A stretch of 64,000 nt of DNA from Acanthacorydalis orientalis (taxonomy: Eukaryota; Arthropoda; Insecta; Megaloptera; Corydalidae), in contig CM068313.1 in assembly GCA_034766995.1 (NCBI GenBank), positions 31,350,825-31,414,824 on the forward strand, written 5' to 3'. A model generated the notes under the pieces. That model worked only from the letters and a program-made list of their open reading frames with translations, ran no database searches and was not told where the DNA came from. Position numbers and translations under genes: made by a program. This document shows, piece by piece, positions 38,164 through 51,575 of this stretch (its first letter is position 1; every line of letters starts with the position of its first letter).

Positions 38164-39242
38164 GTTAAATTTTCAAGTAATTACTTTAGGAACCGATCTT
38201 CTTTTTATTCACTTATCCTGTTTAATTCTTTATCGCATATTCTTTGTTTAGTACAAGATGAAAGAAAATAATTTTATTTTTTTGGAGAGAATTATAGTTA
38301 AAATAACATATTATATAATGAAAAAAAATATTGATGATTTTTAAGTAAGATTTAAGTCAGAAAAAAGATAATAGTATTAAATTAAACAATATAAGTAATC
38401 AATATACTTACTGGGTTATATAAATTCCAATCAAATAATAAAATTTATTAGTTTTTCTAATTCGTTCCATTTTTGTTAATTTAATTTTTGTTAATAATTA
38501 TATATCATTAACTGACATTATATATTATGTACTGTCAGATAAACCTATTTAATTTTTGAAAAAACTGAATTTTGAATTATTTGTCGTGTACCATGCTACT
38601 TAACTATAAGTAAATATATGTATTTTCACTTTTTTAAAATTTGGAATTAGTCTATACGTATTTTTATACATAAAGATACTTTTTATATTGATTAGATTTT
38701 TATATTTATACAACCATACACTAAAGTTATATAAGATTCTTATTTTATAGTTATCTTCTTAATAATGCTAATAAATTATTTTAATTTTAAATTTATGTAT
38801 TTTCATTACTTACAATTACAATACTATCTAATTAAAATTCTTTAAGTATTTTTGAAGAATGTTTGAGATTTGTTCTTAGATAATTATATTTTTAACACTG
38901 TACTTTAGTGTAGCTATTCAGATATACATTTTTTCATTTTAATAATCTATAATAATAGTAAATATATGGAAAGTATTATACTAAAAGAAGAACATTATTT
39001 GCACAAAAAATAATACAGACGTTCTTTCAGGAATAGCTTGAAAAAATAGGTCCCTGAAAATAGAGATATCACTATGTTTTGGAAACTTAAGACGTTTTTA
39101 AGATTTATATTAAAAGTTGTTTTCATTCATTTCTGTTATATAGATTTTTAATATAAATATTTATATTATAGTGCCACAAAAATAACGAAAAAAATTAAAT
39201 TGAGATATATTTAGAATCTGTTTTATTTACGTATGTACAAAA

Positions 39243-39246
<4 letters not shown>

Positions 39247-39300
<54 letters not shown>
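39247..39300. repeat. (TA)n array
   Basis: Pure TA directly upstream of the 39.3-kb island. Confidence 0.95.
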
Positions 39301-39301
<1 letters not shown>

Positions 39302-39337
39302 TTGTGGCAGTCTGTTCAATTTGTGCTGTTCACATCA

Positions 39338-39592
39338 ATGGCACAGTTTAACGTTGTTGTAGGTGACCTGCCATTTAGCTACGATGTGACACCATAAGCA
39401 GCTTCTGAAGTGTGTAGAGAGGCGAGGAAATTTAACGACGAATCAACCCCGATTTTGAACATCTCAGAAGAGCAGCAAGGTCGTTGTGCGTTATACAGCC
39501 ATGTCGCCCATTGCCTCCTACTAACAAATTATATGAAATTCTTGGCGACTATAATTAAATCCACTGCCAAATATATCAAGAAGTTTATATAA
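39338..39592 (+). pseudogene. Decayed coding relic, one internal stop
   Basis: One frame runs from ATG (MAQFNVVVGDLPFSYDVTP) through a TAA at 39395 and on as AASEVCREARKFNDESTPIL... to a stop at 39592. Further coding-like peptide (RGTSRVKDGDTSSLNDSMLF...) continues in another frame to about 39710. The GC-richer composition and broken frame suggest a pseudogene or transposon fragment. I cannot name the parent. Confidence 0.3.
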
Positions 39593-40006
39593 CAGAGCAA
39601 AGAGGCACTTCTCGTGTTAAAGATGGTGACACATCAAGTCTTAACGACTCGATGCTGTTCTGTGAAGAAGACTGCTTACTAAGGGGAGGGTTATGTGAAT
39701 GGGGTGGATAGTATAGGGGTTCATCTGCTGGGTGTTTAACTAAACTAGTTAGCGAGACATTTTTCTTAGATTAATTGAATAATTACTTACATATGACGCG
39801 ACTTTAAAATGTTTTCACGAATGAATTTTAATGTTCTTCAATGTTCTTCGTTCTTCTTCTACTTATTTTCTTTATCTGAATTTTAATGAGAAATTGTGTT
39901 TTTCAATGTCTGTTCTATCCATTCATTGGCGCTATTTTAAAATTAATGTTCGAGTGAACAATCGAATCGTTTATTTATCTTGACTGTTAAATACATGGAT
40001 ACAGTC

Positions 40007-40009
<3 letters not shown>

Positions 40010-40065
<56 letters not shown>
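40010..40065. repeat. (TA)n array
   Basis: Pure TA of about 55 bp. Confidence 0.95.
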
Positions 40066-40066
<1 letters not shown>

Positions 40067-40301
40067 CGATTTACTTACAAAAAAATAGTTCTTCTGAAAT
40101 AATAGCAACAATATTTTGTACATAATATTAATTCTTGGAGTTTCATATATATATATATATATATATGAAAAAAAATCTATTTAAATTAATTGTACTAGAA
40201 TCAGCAAAAATAAATTTTTATTTTAGGGAAATGTAGGAAAATTTAGCAATTAGCACACAAAATATCACACTTTTAATTTCATGCGGTATAAGATGTTAGT
40301 T

Positions 40302-40334
40302 TTATGAATAATTTGAAATTTAAATTATTCATAA
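40302..40334. repeat. Hairpin, 13-bp perfect arms
   Basis: TTATGAATAATTT pairs with AAATTATTCATAA around a 7-nt loop. Confidence 0.7.
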
Positions 40335-41501
40335 CATAAAAAATCGTAATGTACAGAATTAAAGTTCCATTTGTATGAAATTATAAATTAGAAGTCTTTT
40401 AAACACATAAGGTTAATGAATGTAAATTTATTTATTTAAGTTCAATGTCACTTTTTATAAGTGACTCGAACTTTGGGAAGTATTTAATTAAATTTGTCCA
40501 ACTACTATATATTTTTCTATTTGTTTCTTCTTAAATTTTACTCGAATAAAACATAATAATTTAAAGAACAAATGTTCTATTCTAATTATAATAATAAATA
40601 AATTAGTACTGAAAATTTTTGAAATGATTATAAAAAGAAAGCTTTGTTAAGAAAGCTTTATTATACTTTAAATTATATAATAAATTTCATATAGTGTATG
40701 CTTACTTTCTTAACATTTTATTTGCTAGTTTAAAATAAATTAATGTATTAAAGGAAGGTGTGTTTTATATAATTGACAATTTTTGACAAAAATTTTAAAA
40801 CTTTGTTTTTAAATTAAACTCTTTAAAGGTTTTAAATATTTACATGCGAAATAAAACATTTCTTTTAATGTATAATCCCATTAATCATTAAAATAGATGT
40901 TTTTAATAAAAATACAAATGTTTTCACTTTAATTGTAGGTTTAAGAACTTATTTTATTATCAGATTTTTTTATTATAACTTTTTTAACATTAAATCGATT
41001 TCAGATTTAATAAAAAAAGTCTTGTGTGAACTTATATATTTATTGTTTTTATTTTTACTGTAAAATAATTCTAACTGAAAATAAGAACATTTTTTTACAT
41101 AAATAACTTATAATATAATAATATCTAAAAGTTAGACAATTATGTCTAATAATCTATCATTAATTTTATCTGAAACGCTTATTATAGTTCTAAATACGTT
41201 GAAGAGCGTTGGTATTTTAAATTTAACTCAGACATAAACTGTTATAATAATAAATTAATAAAATTGTACGTTCAATTAACAATGGAAATAACACTTCTCA
41301 ACTGTTACTTTTTATCAGTCGAAAATCGTAATTAATATTTGAAAATAGGTGACTAGTTAAATTTCAGTTTAATTAACCGGTCGTCTGGTAGCATTGATTC
41401 AGTAAAAAATGATTACTATTATTTAATTAAAGAATGTAATAATCGATAAGTATTTCCTTTAAGGTTTAGTCGTGTTTTTACATTATATTCTATAACATAA
41501 A

Positions 41502-41738
41502 TTATAAAATATAATTAATGTAAAATTTTAAATAGAAAAATATTGATAAATAGCCTTTTGAACTAAGAAAAAATGTTAATACAACGTTTCTCTTTAAATG
41601 TCTATATTGTACAGGTAACAAAGACACTAAACTGTTATAGTTATAAGTAAGTGAGACCAGCATATTTGAGTACTTTGTTACGTATCGGAAATAAGTGTGG
41701 TTTGTGGATGTCAATGTAGCAGTAAAACATGGTATCAT
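41502..41738 (-). CDS. Weak candidate ORF, 78 aa, below a promoter-like island
   Basis: ATG frame MIPCFTATLTSTNHTYFRYV... ending KFYINYIL. It begins about 65 bp downstream, in minus orientation, of the CRE island. The N-terminal half has mixed composition; the C-terminal half is AT-noise-like. No family recognised. Confidence 0.2.
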   Translation of the reverse strand: MIPCFTATLTSTNHTYFRYVTKYSNMLVSLTYNYNSLVSLLPVQYRHLKRNVVLTFFLSSKGYLSIFFYLKFYINYIL

Positions 41739-41749
41739 GATCACTTCTG

Positions 41750-41860
41750 AACTAAAGGGTAGGGAAGGAACACCAAATGGCGATGGCAGCCGGTACCGGA
41801 ATTGACGTCATGTGGATGTAACCACCTTGCGTACAATATGATCAGTTACAAAATGTTTCA
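41750..41860. promoter_or_regulatory. CRE-containing GC-rich island
   Basis: Contains the full CRE palindrome TGACGTCA (41803-41810), CCGGTACCGG (41790-41799, with an ETS-like CCGGAA overlapping it) and ATGGCG, which resembles a YY1/Pho core. About 100 bp of GC-rich sequence in an AT-rich desert. A promoter or enhancer is inferred; orientation is unclear. Confidence 0.3.
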
Positions 41861-42518
41861 TACAGCGACCACTTAAATAAATTTTATTTGTGTTAGATTT
41901 TTCATTGTTCATTTTAGAAAATATTTTAATAGATAAATTTTTAGATAGAAAATGAATTCGATATATGATATTTATTAAAGTTTATTTCCAAGTTATTGTA
42001 CTCTGCAATAGAATAACTAAATTTATGATAATGGATTAGATACTTTTTTAAAATTCTACTAAAAATATCAAAGTTCTTTGAATATTTTACCATATGTTTA
42101 AGTAAGAAATGTTTACAATATAACAAAGTTTTGACGTATGGAAATAGAAGTCATTAGTTTTCATATTATCTTAAAATTCGTACGGTCGAGAGGAAAAATA
42201 ATATAGTTATATATATTTAACACATTGAATTAAAATGGATGTAGTATAATCTCTATGAAAATTTCTATAATTAATATTTCTTTTTATAAAAGTAATCTCA
42301 TTGATCTTTGGTACTGATAGTTTATCTTTTTGCACCAGGTGAAATCTATATGTTATTCGAATAGTTTGAGCACTTGAGCTGTACTCAAAGAAGCTATAGA
42401 TAATTTTAAAATTGTCATTAGTTATATAGAAATGGGATATTTGCAGGAATAATTTACAGAAGATAAAAACATGCGTGATTCAAAAGAAATAAGATTATTA
42501 GGACAAAAATAAATTTGC

Positions 42519-42519
42519 T

Positions 42520-42617
<98 letters not shown>

Positions 42618-42681
42618 TATATATATATATATTTATATATATATATATATGTATAGTTATATATATATATATATTTTTTTA

Positions 42682-42728
<47 letters not shown>

Positions 42729-42765
42729 TTATATATTTTTGTTTATATATATATATATATGCTTA
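42519..42765. repeat. Large compound (TA)n array
   Basis: About 245 bp of TA with spaced TTTATATA and GTATA interruptions. It is among the longest tracts here. Confidence 0.95.
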
Positions 42766-42829
42766 TATGTACTTTACAAGTTATATTTTGTACAATTTTG
42801 TTAAGATTCTTAAAAAATATTTTTAAAAT

Positions 42830-42869
42830 AAAAATTTGATTATTTTCAAATAAAAATAATCAAATTTTT
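42830..42869. repeat. Perfect hairpin, 17-bp arms (first of a pair)
   Basis: AAAAATTTGATTATTTT pairs exactly with 42853-42869 around CAAATA. Confidence 0.92.
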
Positions 42870-42870
42870 G

Positions 42871-42908
42871 TTCTTTAGGATTTTTCAAAGTTGAAAAATC
42901 CTAAAGAA
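42871..42908. repeat. Perfect hairpin, 18-bp arms (second of a pair)
   Basis: TTCTTTAGGATTTTTCAA pairs exactly with 42891-42908 around AG. One base separates it from the first hairpin. Confidence 0.93.
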
Positions 42909-43545
42909 TAAATTATTGTTTTACAGGTCGTAAAAAGATTAACTTACATAAAGATATGTATGAAAAATTAAAGGAAAGTTAAGTATTAGATAGATTTTTT
43001 TAGATCGACGTTTATTTTATGAATATTCTTGTGTAAGGTGGAATATTTTTTGTAAAATTATAGAATTTGTTTCAATAATTGTATACATATGTAAAAATAT
43101 ACTATAAAGAACTGTACAATTGGACGTAATTTTTCACTGTAATTTCTTGGAATGTTAATATAACTTTATTAAATTTTGGATTTTTTATTAAGTCAATAAT
43201 TAAAAATAACATATCAAACTTATTACATAATATGCTGATTAAGTGAAGAACATTTTATGCATATTATATATTTTTCGCCAGTTTTTGTTTATGACAATTT
43301 TAAAGGTAATAAAATATAATATATTGAAAAAATATAAATAACTATTTTTCGTTAAATTTAATTACTTTTTGTCAGGAAAATAAAACCGATTCGTTTTATT
43401 AAAATATTTAGGCATACAGCGACTATTTACGATTTTCTCTGGTAGAAGTTGAATTTTTTTTTATTCATAATATTTAAATTTAAAAATATTTTTGTTACAA
43501 TAAGACGATCAATACTTAAAAAATGTGATTTTTTAAATTTATGTA

Positions 43546-43583
<38 letters not shown>

Positions 43584-43916
43584 CTAATAAAGTTAACGAT
43601 TATTTTATTTTTACAATGATATTGAGAGAATTAAAATACTTAATGAACAACGTATAAGTTATTTAGCAGAGAATTGATCTTATAACATTTTCGATTCACA
43701 TAATAGTTACTTCTTGAACTTTTGCCAAGTTTCTAATATATTCGTCACAAATATTTCTAAGATATGGAAATCTAAAAACCTATTACATTTATGACTGCAA
43801 TTTGTTATAGCAATTGCAACATTATTTTCCTAGCATAATTTCAGTTCAATTAAACCAATAATTCAAACATATAACTTAAACTATTATTTTAAGTCACTCA
43901 AATATACCTTTCACAT

Positions 43917-43933
43917 ATGTACCTATATATTTA

Positions 43934-43971
<38 letters not shown>

Positions 43972-43985
43972 TATATATATATATA
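43917..43985. repeat. (TA)n array
   Basis: Two TA tracts joined by TAATTATA. Confidence 0.9.
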
Positions 43986-44176
43986 AATCTCAAAAAAATT
44001 AATAATAAAAAATTATTGTATTTTAAGTTATAATCGATTATTTTAAATAAATACCAAGTAAATACTTTCGATTGAATCATGTGTTCTTCTTTAATTTATT
44101 GTGTGTCGTTTAAAGGATTCGTCACAAAATTCACTGTGGATAATAATGCATTCAATTACCCTTAAGCTACATTTTG

Positions 44177-44260
44177 ATGAGTTCCACCAAAAATGAAATG
44201 ACTGCAAGAGAGTGTCGCCTGATTTTCAGAACCTTTATCAATTTCAAAGTGTTCAAATAA
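44177..44260 (+). CDS. Tiny candidate ORF in a GC-richer patch
   Basis: Twenty-seven codons, MSSTKNEMTARECRLIFRTF-INFKVFK, then TAA. Coding-like residues but too short to judge; possibly a transposon relic. Confidence 0.12.
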   Translation: MSSTKNEMTARECRLIFRTFINFKVFK

Positions 44261-45002
44261 ACACGTTCAGTTGTATACTCTAGGCAATATAATATCGATT
44301 TTCTATTTATTGTTGTGTATTTTATAAAATCAGTATTTAATTCACATTTATAAATTCTGTAACCAATATCATATTGAAACTGATACTGTAAATTAAACTA
44401 AATGTTGTTTTATTAACTATAAGAATTGATTGAAACATTTTTTTCAATATTCATTTGCATCTGAAATATTGATTAAATGTTTGATTAATTTGAAGATAAA
44501 AAAATTATGTTGTTAAAATGCAATATGTATATTATATATAATGAAGGTCTTAAAATTATAATATAAAAAGTTATGGATTATTAAACAAACCTATCAAAAC
44601 AATCAAGGAACTTGATCAAACACCTTATGGTACACGTAATATAGTTGTTAAGAAAAACATTTTTAAAAATTTATGCGAATTGATCTTTGAATGAAAACTC
44701 GAGAATAAAATTCATGTATGTTGTGCATTACATACACATTCAATATATATATATATATATATATACATATCAGCTTCATCTATAATTATTGTTTTTAAAA
44801 CATATAATAATATTTCATTTCACTTATTATTTTTCTATGTGAATTATTATATATTTCAATTACAGAGTATAAAAAAGTATAGATTGCTTTTCAAATTGAC
44901 AAAAATCTTTAAATATAAATTTACAAGTATGGAATTTTTTCAACAATTCATTCTATTTTTCATTTGCATATTAATATTATCATTAAATAAGATCATTATT
45001 TT

Positions 45003-45043
45003 TCATATATATATATATACATACATTTATGTATATAGGTATA

Positions 45044-45080
<37 letters not shown>

Positions 45081-45127
45081 TTATATTTATTTATATATAT
45101 GTATGTATATATATATATATATATATG
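45003..45127. repeat. (TA)n array
   Basis: About 125 bp of TA with CATTTATG interruptions. Confidence 0.95.
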
Positions 45128-46232
45128 AAAAATATTATATAATTTATATGTTCTCATTTACATGCCAACTTTTGATTGATTACTCCTGTAGGACTCTATA
45201 TATTTCTCTTTCTTTGACTGATTTTTAGTGTGAACGTCTTTTCGAGGTAGATTTTCTTAAAGATGGTCATTGTGATAATGAACACCTTTAAAAAAGCTGT
45301 CTGAAAAAGATGTACGCATCGAAGTCATAGTAAGAAAAATTCACCTCCTAATGGAACAATAAATAATGTTTTTTTTTCCTTTAATTTGTTAATGTAACAA
45401 TTTTAGAGATTGAATATTCGTTCAAATAAATTATTATATTTTATTTACTGATTCCGTTAGAGATGTTAATGAATGAATAATGTTATATTTTATAAATTCA
45501 TTCAAATAAATATTAAAATGATTTTTTAAATTTAGTTATAATTAATGAATACTACATATACTCGTATTACGATTTTTTCAAAAATAATTGTGTATAGAGT
45601 TTCTGTTTAGAGATCAAGTGTTTTGATCATATGATAATGAATATCTTAAATTGTAATTTAATATAAATGAATGCATATATATATATACCATAAGTAAGTT
45701 TTTTTAAGATTTCTTAACATTTTAATCATTTCAAATATTTTATGCAATTTATATTTTATTTAAAATAAAAATTAAATATTTATTAATACTTGCAAACTAA
45801 TGGATAGCTTAATTTTAAAAAGAAGGGCACATCAGCTAAAATACGACTCGAAAAGAAAAACAGACAAAATTAATTATTTACTTACCAATTCTATAAAAGT
45901 ATTTGCTGGTAAAGTTTCAGTAAAAAAATAAACTTTTGCGACATACACGAAATGAATCGTTTGAACCGGTATTTAACTGAATATTTTAAACTGGAAGTGA
46001 CACAGCCACGAATACAAATCTAATAGCAATATGTTCTACACATGTTCATACTAGTACTGATTTAATCAGTTTGTATCAAGTATCAGTGTGCATTAAATTT
46101 TCCATCATACGAAACATTTACCAGTAATGTAGTAGTTAAGTTGACATGCCAACCCTTTGAGCCGATCCAGAGAGAGAACATCCATTAATTATACAAAAAC
46201 ATTTGGATATATGGTTGTCTAGGTGTGTTGCA

Positions 46233-46288
46233 CGTTTATATATATATGTATATATATATGTATGTATATATGTATGTATATATGTATG

Positions 46289-46334
<46 letters not shown>
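46233..46334. repeat. (GTAT)n/(TA)n compound microsatellite
   Basis: TA tracts alternating with GTATGTAT, then about ten GTAT units before GTACGTAGACAGACG. Confidence 0.95.
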
Positions 46335-47278
46335 CGTAGACAGACGTATGGATATTACAAATTTGATAGGTATATTATGAATTTGTATACGATTTAGATT
46401 AAATCACAGTTAAGTAGAAGTTACTTTATTCAATATAACATTCAACTTGTATGTGGGATGTTATAATGTATTATTAATTAATTGATATAAAATAATTTTA
46501 TATCTAGTAACGTAAACATTTTAATTCGAAACTAGACGAACTATGTATTAGAAAGTTTTAAAATAGTTTATAAGTATATTGTTTAAATTAGCTACACAAA
46601 TAATATATTTAAATTTTTTCTCGGAAAATAAATTAACTAAACTGATTCAAAACAGTAAAGGAAAAATTTGCGAAATATTGGAACACTTTAATTACTGTAC
46701 ACTTTAGATATTTAGGTTTTAATTGTTTATTCTGATTAAACAGACGTGTATTGTTAAATTTAATGATACAAACATTTTTTTAAACGAAAGGAATATTTCA
46801 TTATTATGTTTGGAATTCCTTCAACATATTTTTTTCAATTTTTTATTTTCAGTAATGTTTCTCATAAATACTACACTTCAATGACTTCAATGCCACATAC
46901 AATTCTATCGTTATAGTCTTAACTAATTCTTGTATTCTTTAAATATTTTTGTAAAAAATTAATGTCTTTTTCTTATTTAATTCCTCTTAAATCTTTATTA
47001 TACGATCTAAAGGATTTTATTTAATTTTTTTCAAACACTGTAAAAAATAATTTCAATATTTTGAAGCAATGAAAGTTAATATTGATGTAAAAAGATGTAT
47101 TAAAAATATTTTTTTTGATTTGGTCCTCAAATATAGTCTATTAGAATGGTAAAAAATTCATTTCGGTTTGTTTTCTGAATTCAAACCTTATTTTCTCAAT
47201 AAAAGTGTCATTTCATCGTGTCCATGTCAATATTATTTTAAAATTAATTTTTCTTTAAATTAGGCTATTGAATTAAAG

Positions 47279-47632
47279 ATGGAAAAGAAGCAAATTAGAG
47301 CATTTTTGTATGAGTTCAAAACGGGTGTTAAAGCAGCAAAAATGGCTCGTAAAGTAAATGATGCTTTTGATGTGGGCACTGTTAAGGAACGTACGGTGCA
47401 ATGCTGGTTCCAAAAATTTCGCGCTGAAGACGAGAACCTTAAAGATTGAAAAAATCGCGTACGTCCTTTTTCGGTTCATAACGACTAACTGAAGGCGTTA
47501 GTTGAATCAGAACTACGCACAACAATTCAAGAACTTGTACAAAATTTAGGCGATAGTCATCCAATAGTTCGGGACCACTTAAAATCACTTAAATTAAAAA
47601 ATGTTTGTGAATTTGAAACCCACAAAGCATGA
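47279..47632 (+). pseudogene. Truncated mariner transposase, cecropia/Hsmar1-like N-terminus
   Basis: The frame begins MEKKQIRAFLYEFKTGVKAA and includes ERTVQCWFQKFRAEDENLKD, the signature of the first helix-turn-helix of mariner transposases. Stops fall at residue 57 (TGA) and after HND (TAA). The second half (LKALVESELRTTIQELVQNL...IVRDHLKSLKL) matches the second helix-turn-helix. The frame ends at TGA where a WVPHEL linker is expected. The DDE/D catalytic domain is absent, apart from a possible scrap near 47680 (WTIYYIKK). No clear terminal inverted repeats were found. This is a dead copy with no transposase activity. Confidence 0.8.
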
Positions 47633-48580
47633 TTATTTTTCTACCAAGCAAATAATTACATTTTTAATGGACAATTTATTATATCAAAAAAACTTTATGA
47701 ATATGTCTTAATAGAATATAAAAGAGTAGCCTTCTATGCTTTTATATTTATGTAATTTTTTACTGCATAAACAATCTTCCTGAAACAAAATAAACTCTTA
47801 ACCAGAAACATAAATTCTAAGTATTGCACAAATTCCCATTGAAATGGTTTTAACAAAGTTTGGACTAATGAGTTAAACATTGACAATTTATCTAGCACTA
47901 ATAAAGATATAATTGTTGGTGAAATCTATATTAGCACAACACGTCTTGTTTCTGATTGCAGTTTAGAATAAACTATATTCTAAAGTAGTTATTTTATATG
48001 GAGGTTTTATTTTAAAATTAGTTAAATATTTTGAGGAAGAAAAATAAAAAATAATGCATTATAAACCATTTTCATTTTTCTCAGCATATTTATTATTATT
48101 TAAGTATAAAAACTGATAACTTATTTAAATTATAATCAATTTTATTAGTTTTTATTCGATTATTTCTTTTTTATAACTGAAAAATTTTTGGCAAGTTAAA
48201 AAATTAATAATTTTCTTTAAAAGAAAATAATAAGCTAGACAAAATTTTAAAAAAATATAAAAAATATTTAACAAAACAGCATATAAATCACGTTTAAATT
48301 TTGACGTGAAAATAAATGGATTATAATTATTTTTTAGTGATCTGTGTAATCATTTCAAATATAAAAGACGTTAGATACAAAGAAGACTTTTAATTTATGC
48401 ATAAATAAAATTTATCTGGTAATTGTTGAAATTGAGACAAACATTGTAATAATCTGAACATCAGTTATGTAAGTTTCCCGTAATGGTAGTGCAATGTGTA
48501 CTGAAACTATACTTATAAGTCAAAAAGTATAAAATATAATTCGCTGCGACTAAAATAGAGAGATTTGATTTCATAAAAAT
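47633..48580. other. AT-rich stretch, possible transposon remnant then nothing recognised
   Basis: Immediately past the mariner relic there may be eroded element sequence to about 47700; the rest shows no structure. Confidence 0.4.
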
Positions 48581-48960
48581 ATGATAGGTTGTCTCGCTCT
48601 ACGCATCGTCCAAATATATTTCCGTAACAATAACACGATTTATGGTTCATGATGCGTCTTCTTCTTGTTCTTCTGTACTTCTCTACAGTCTCGGCAGCTT
48701 GCACGCTTCTAAAATTGTTAAGTCAAGAAAAGTGGAGAAGACATTAATGACAAAGTTAAGTTTATACCATGAAATATTAAATTTCTTGCAAAATATATCG
48801 TTCGTGGTTACACGTACAACGTTTATATGTATATATCTTTCTATCTCGTTCATTTATGTCTATGAACGAGAAACCGAACGAGACAGACGTATGAAATGCT
48901 ATGAAATTGCGGTCGATTTAGCAATATAGAATTAATTTGCATCCGCAGCTTTGACTAAAA
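48580..48960. other. GC-richer island with 95-codon plus frame and a hairpin
   Basis: The plus frame 48642-48929 (MVHDASSSCSSVLLYSLGSL...) and an overlapping minus frame (ATG at 48704, MQAAETVEKYRRTRRRR...) are both open, so coding is unproven. TCTCGTTCAT (48844-48853) pairs perfectly with ATGAACGAGA (48862-48871). A transcribed regulatory region or exon is possible. Confidence 0.25.
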
Positions 48961-49345
48961 ACTTTACTAGCGTATGTTAGGGGTTTTGAATTTTAGTGGT
49001 GGATAAAGTTGGGCCAGAATAAATGATTTGATTTTGAGGGATTTATGTGTGTTCTCAATATTGCACATATAAATATTATTACAGTTTAATGTTGTAGTTT
49101 TGAATGTTTGCGTAATAAAATCATTTGGGGGATTGCTAGTTTGAAATATTTGCATATAATATATACTTATACTAGAAAACGATAGGTTCGAATGAACAAT
49201 TAGATTTCTGTGGATTATACCAAAGCTTGTAGGTCCAGTAAAATATTGTTTTAAGCTAAAAATATACTCCGACAAATTATAACAAACTATAAGTCAGTCA
49301 GCATTATAAAATATACAAATTTCATGCTATGTATACATAAGCGCG

Positions 49346-49386
<41 letters not shown>

Positions 49387-50235
49387 TTTTAAAAAACAAC
49401 TAATATTATAGTATATTAGTAAATAAACAAAGTTATATTACATGTTCACGATATTAAATTCATTATAATGATATACACTACTTTGTAGAATTTAAATTGA
49501 ATAAAAATCTTTTTTGGAATTAAACATTCAGAATTTTTTTAATTTTTGGTATAATAATATTAACATTTTCAAATATTTTAAAATAAATTTCGATTCAATG
49601 GCAAAGTTGAAAATACAAATTGGACTGCATGAAATATTAAAAAAATGTTTTTATATATTTTGCAGATATGTTAATCAAATTGTTTAATATGTACACATAA
49701 TAAATAGTTAAAAGTGATACTTTATTTCAAACAGTCAATTAAAATTTAAAATTCTATTTATTTCTAATTTTTATTAAAAGAACTACTTTTTTAATACAGT
49801 TGTCATTAGAAAAATCTGGTTTTTAGTGCTATGTATACATATATATATATGTACTATTATTACTGTACATTATGTATATTTCATATAAATTGTTTATGTT
49901 TTGTTTATACGAGTAAATTAATTTCTATGAACAATGGATCAAAGTATATATATTTTGTTTAGAAAATTATTAATACAATTAATATATAATATGTATACAG
50001 TAATTGTAAATAATTGTTTTCAAAGTAAATTATTTATTTTCCAATAATTAATATTGTAGAGTATAATTTTCATTGCCTAAATTCCTTTTCATATAATGCC
50101 TATTTAAAGTTACAAACATTTTTGAAGTTATAAACAATTTAAACAGTATTTTTTCCCGAACTAGATTTTACTATTGGTATTTAAATCTGCTAGTATTAAA
50201 TAAATCTCGATATTCAGTTAACACAATAATAAATT

Positions 50236-50236
<1 letters not shown>

Positions 50237-50295
<59 letters not shown>

Positions 50296-50571
50296 TATAG
50301 AATTCTGTTTGTGTTCTGATAGAAAATTCTATATAGTAAATTTAAATATTAATTTTTATAAGAAATTGTTATTCTTTGATGTAAAACATTTAATTTAATA
50401 ACTTAAAAGTATTTCCTTTTTTGAAATTTTTCATGCATTTCTATCATCTTCTTCTGAAAATTCGATTATTCAATTTGATATTTTTTATACTTTTTGGGTT
50501 TTTGAAAATAAATTTTAATATTTAGCAACTTCCTTTTTCTTATGTGTATATACATACACATACATACATAG

Positions 50572-50617
<46 letters not shown>

Positions 50618-50642
50618 ATATATATATATATATATACATACA
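50237..50642. repeat. Two TA-rich arrays
   Basis: Pure TA at 50238-50288, and a compound TA/(CATA)/(GTAT) array at 50548-50642. Confidence 0.92.
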
Positions 50643-51495
50643 AATAAATTTATATGTGCTCGCTCTGCAAATTATTGAAAATATTATATATTTTCATGTG
50701 ATTATTAATATATGACATTTTTTTATTTAATTTGTTACTTGTGTATGACAATTATATTCGTCATGAAAATGAATTTGAGCAATAAAATTACTTATTTTTG
50801 AAAAAAATCAGATGCCATTTCGTTACAATTTAATTCAACTCTACAGTAGCTGCATATAATCTGTGGTTGATGAGTATACTTGTGGTCCTTTAATTTTTAT
50901 GACACAATGTAGGGAAATACTTTTAAAAGAGGGCGACGCAGCTACCAGGTTAAATATAATTGAGTAATATTTCTTAAAAATATATTATTTCATATATATA
51001 TATATATATATCTTTTTCAACATTATAAAATTTGATAACAATTATTTTATCTGGATTCAATAACAGCTATAAACCTATTTACAATTTTGATATATTAGTA
51101 TTAAATTATAATTTAAATTTTGTAGAAAATAAAAGATGGTACAAAAATCGAGGATGAATATTAAAATTCATATTAAAATAGAGATTTTCATAATAAGAGT
51201 GATTTTATATATGTTTGCATAAAATATTAAATAATAAAATAAAAAGAAAAAATGGTAAAAATATTAATTAACTTAAAAATGTAATAAATATGTTGCATAA
51301 TAAAAAATAAAATTTATAATTCCTTAAATAAATATATATTGTACAATAAGAAAATTTTGAACATAAAATTTAATAACAACAATTAAATGCCTTTAATCAA
51401 ACAATCCAAAATATTTATAATTTATTTAATGATAATTACATTTTAAGAAAATAAATTTCTTCTATCTGATATAATTATAAAAAAATTAATAAAAT

Positions 51496-51575
51496 GTTCC
51501 ATCTATATGTCTATCTATTTACCTATCTATCTATAACAATCCATCTACCTATGTCTATCTGTTTATCTACCTAAT
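51496..51575. repeat. Degenerate (TCTA)n microsatellite
   Basis: Repeated CTATCTAT/CTACCTAT units. Similar shorter tracts occur at 54229-54250 and 58737-58762. Confidence 0.85.

Noticed and set aside
47100..47278. Mariner 5' terminal inverted repeat
   Set aside because: No sequence here could be paired with a right end, so no boundary is claimed.
48967..49275. 102-codon minus-strand frame (…SEYIFSLKQYFTGPTSFG…)
   Set aside because: It opens with TTG, has no early ATG, no splice context and AT-driven composition; length is within chance for the window.
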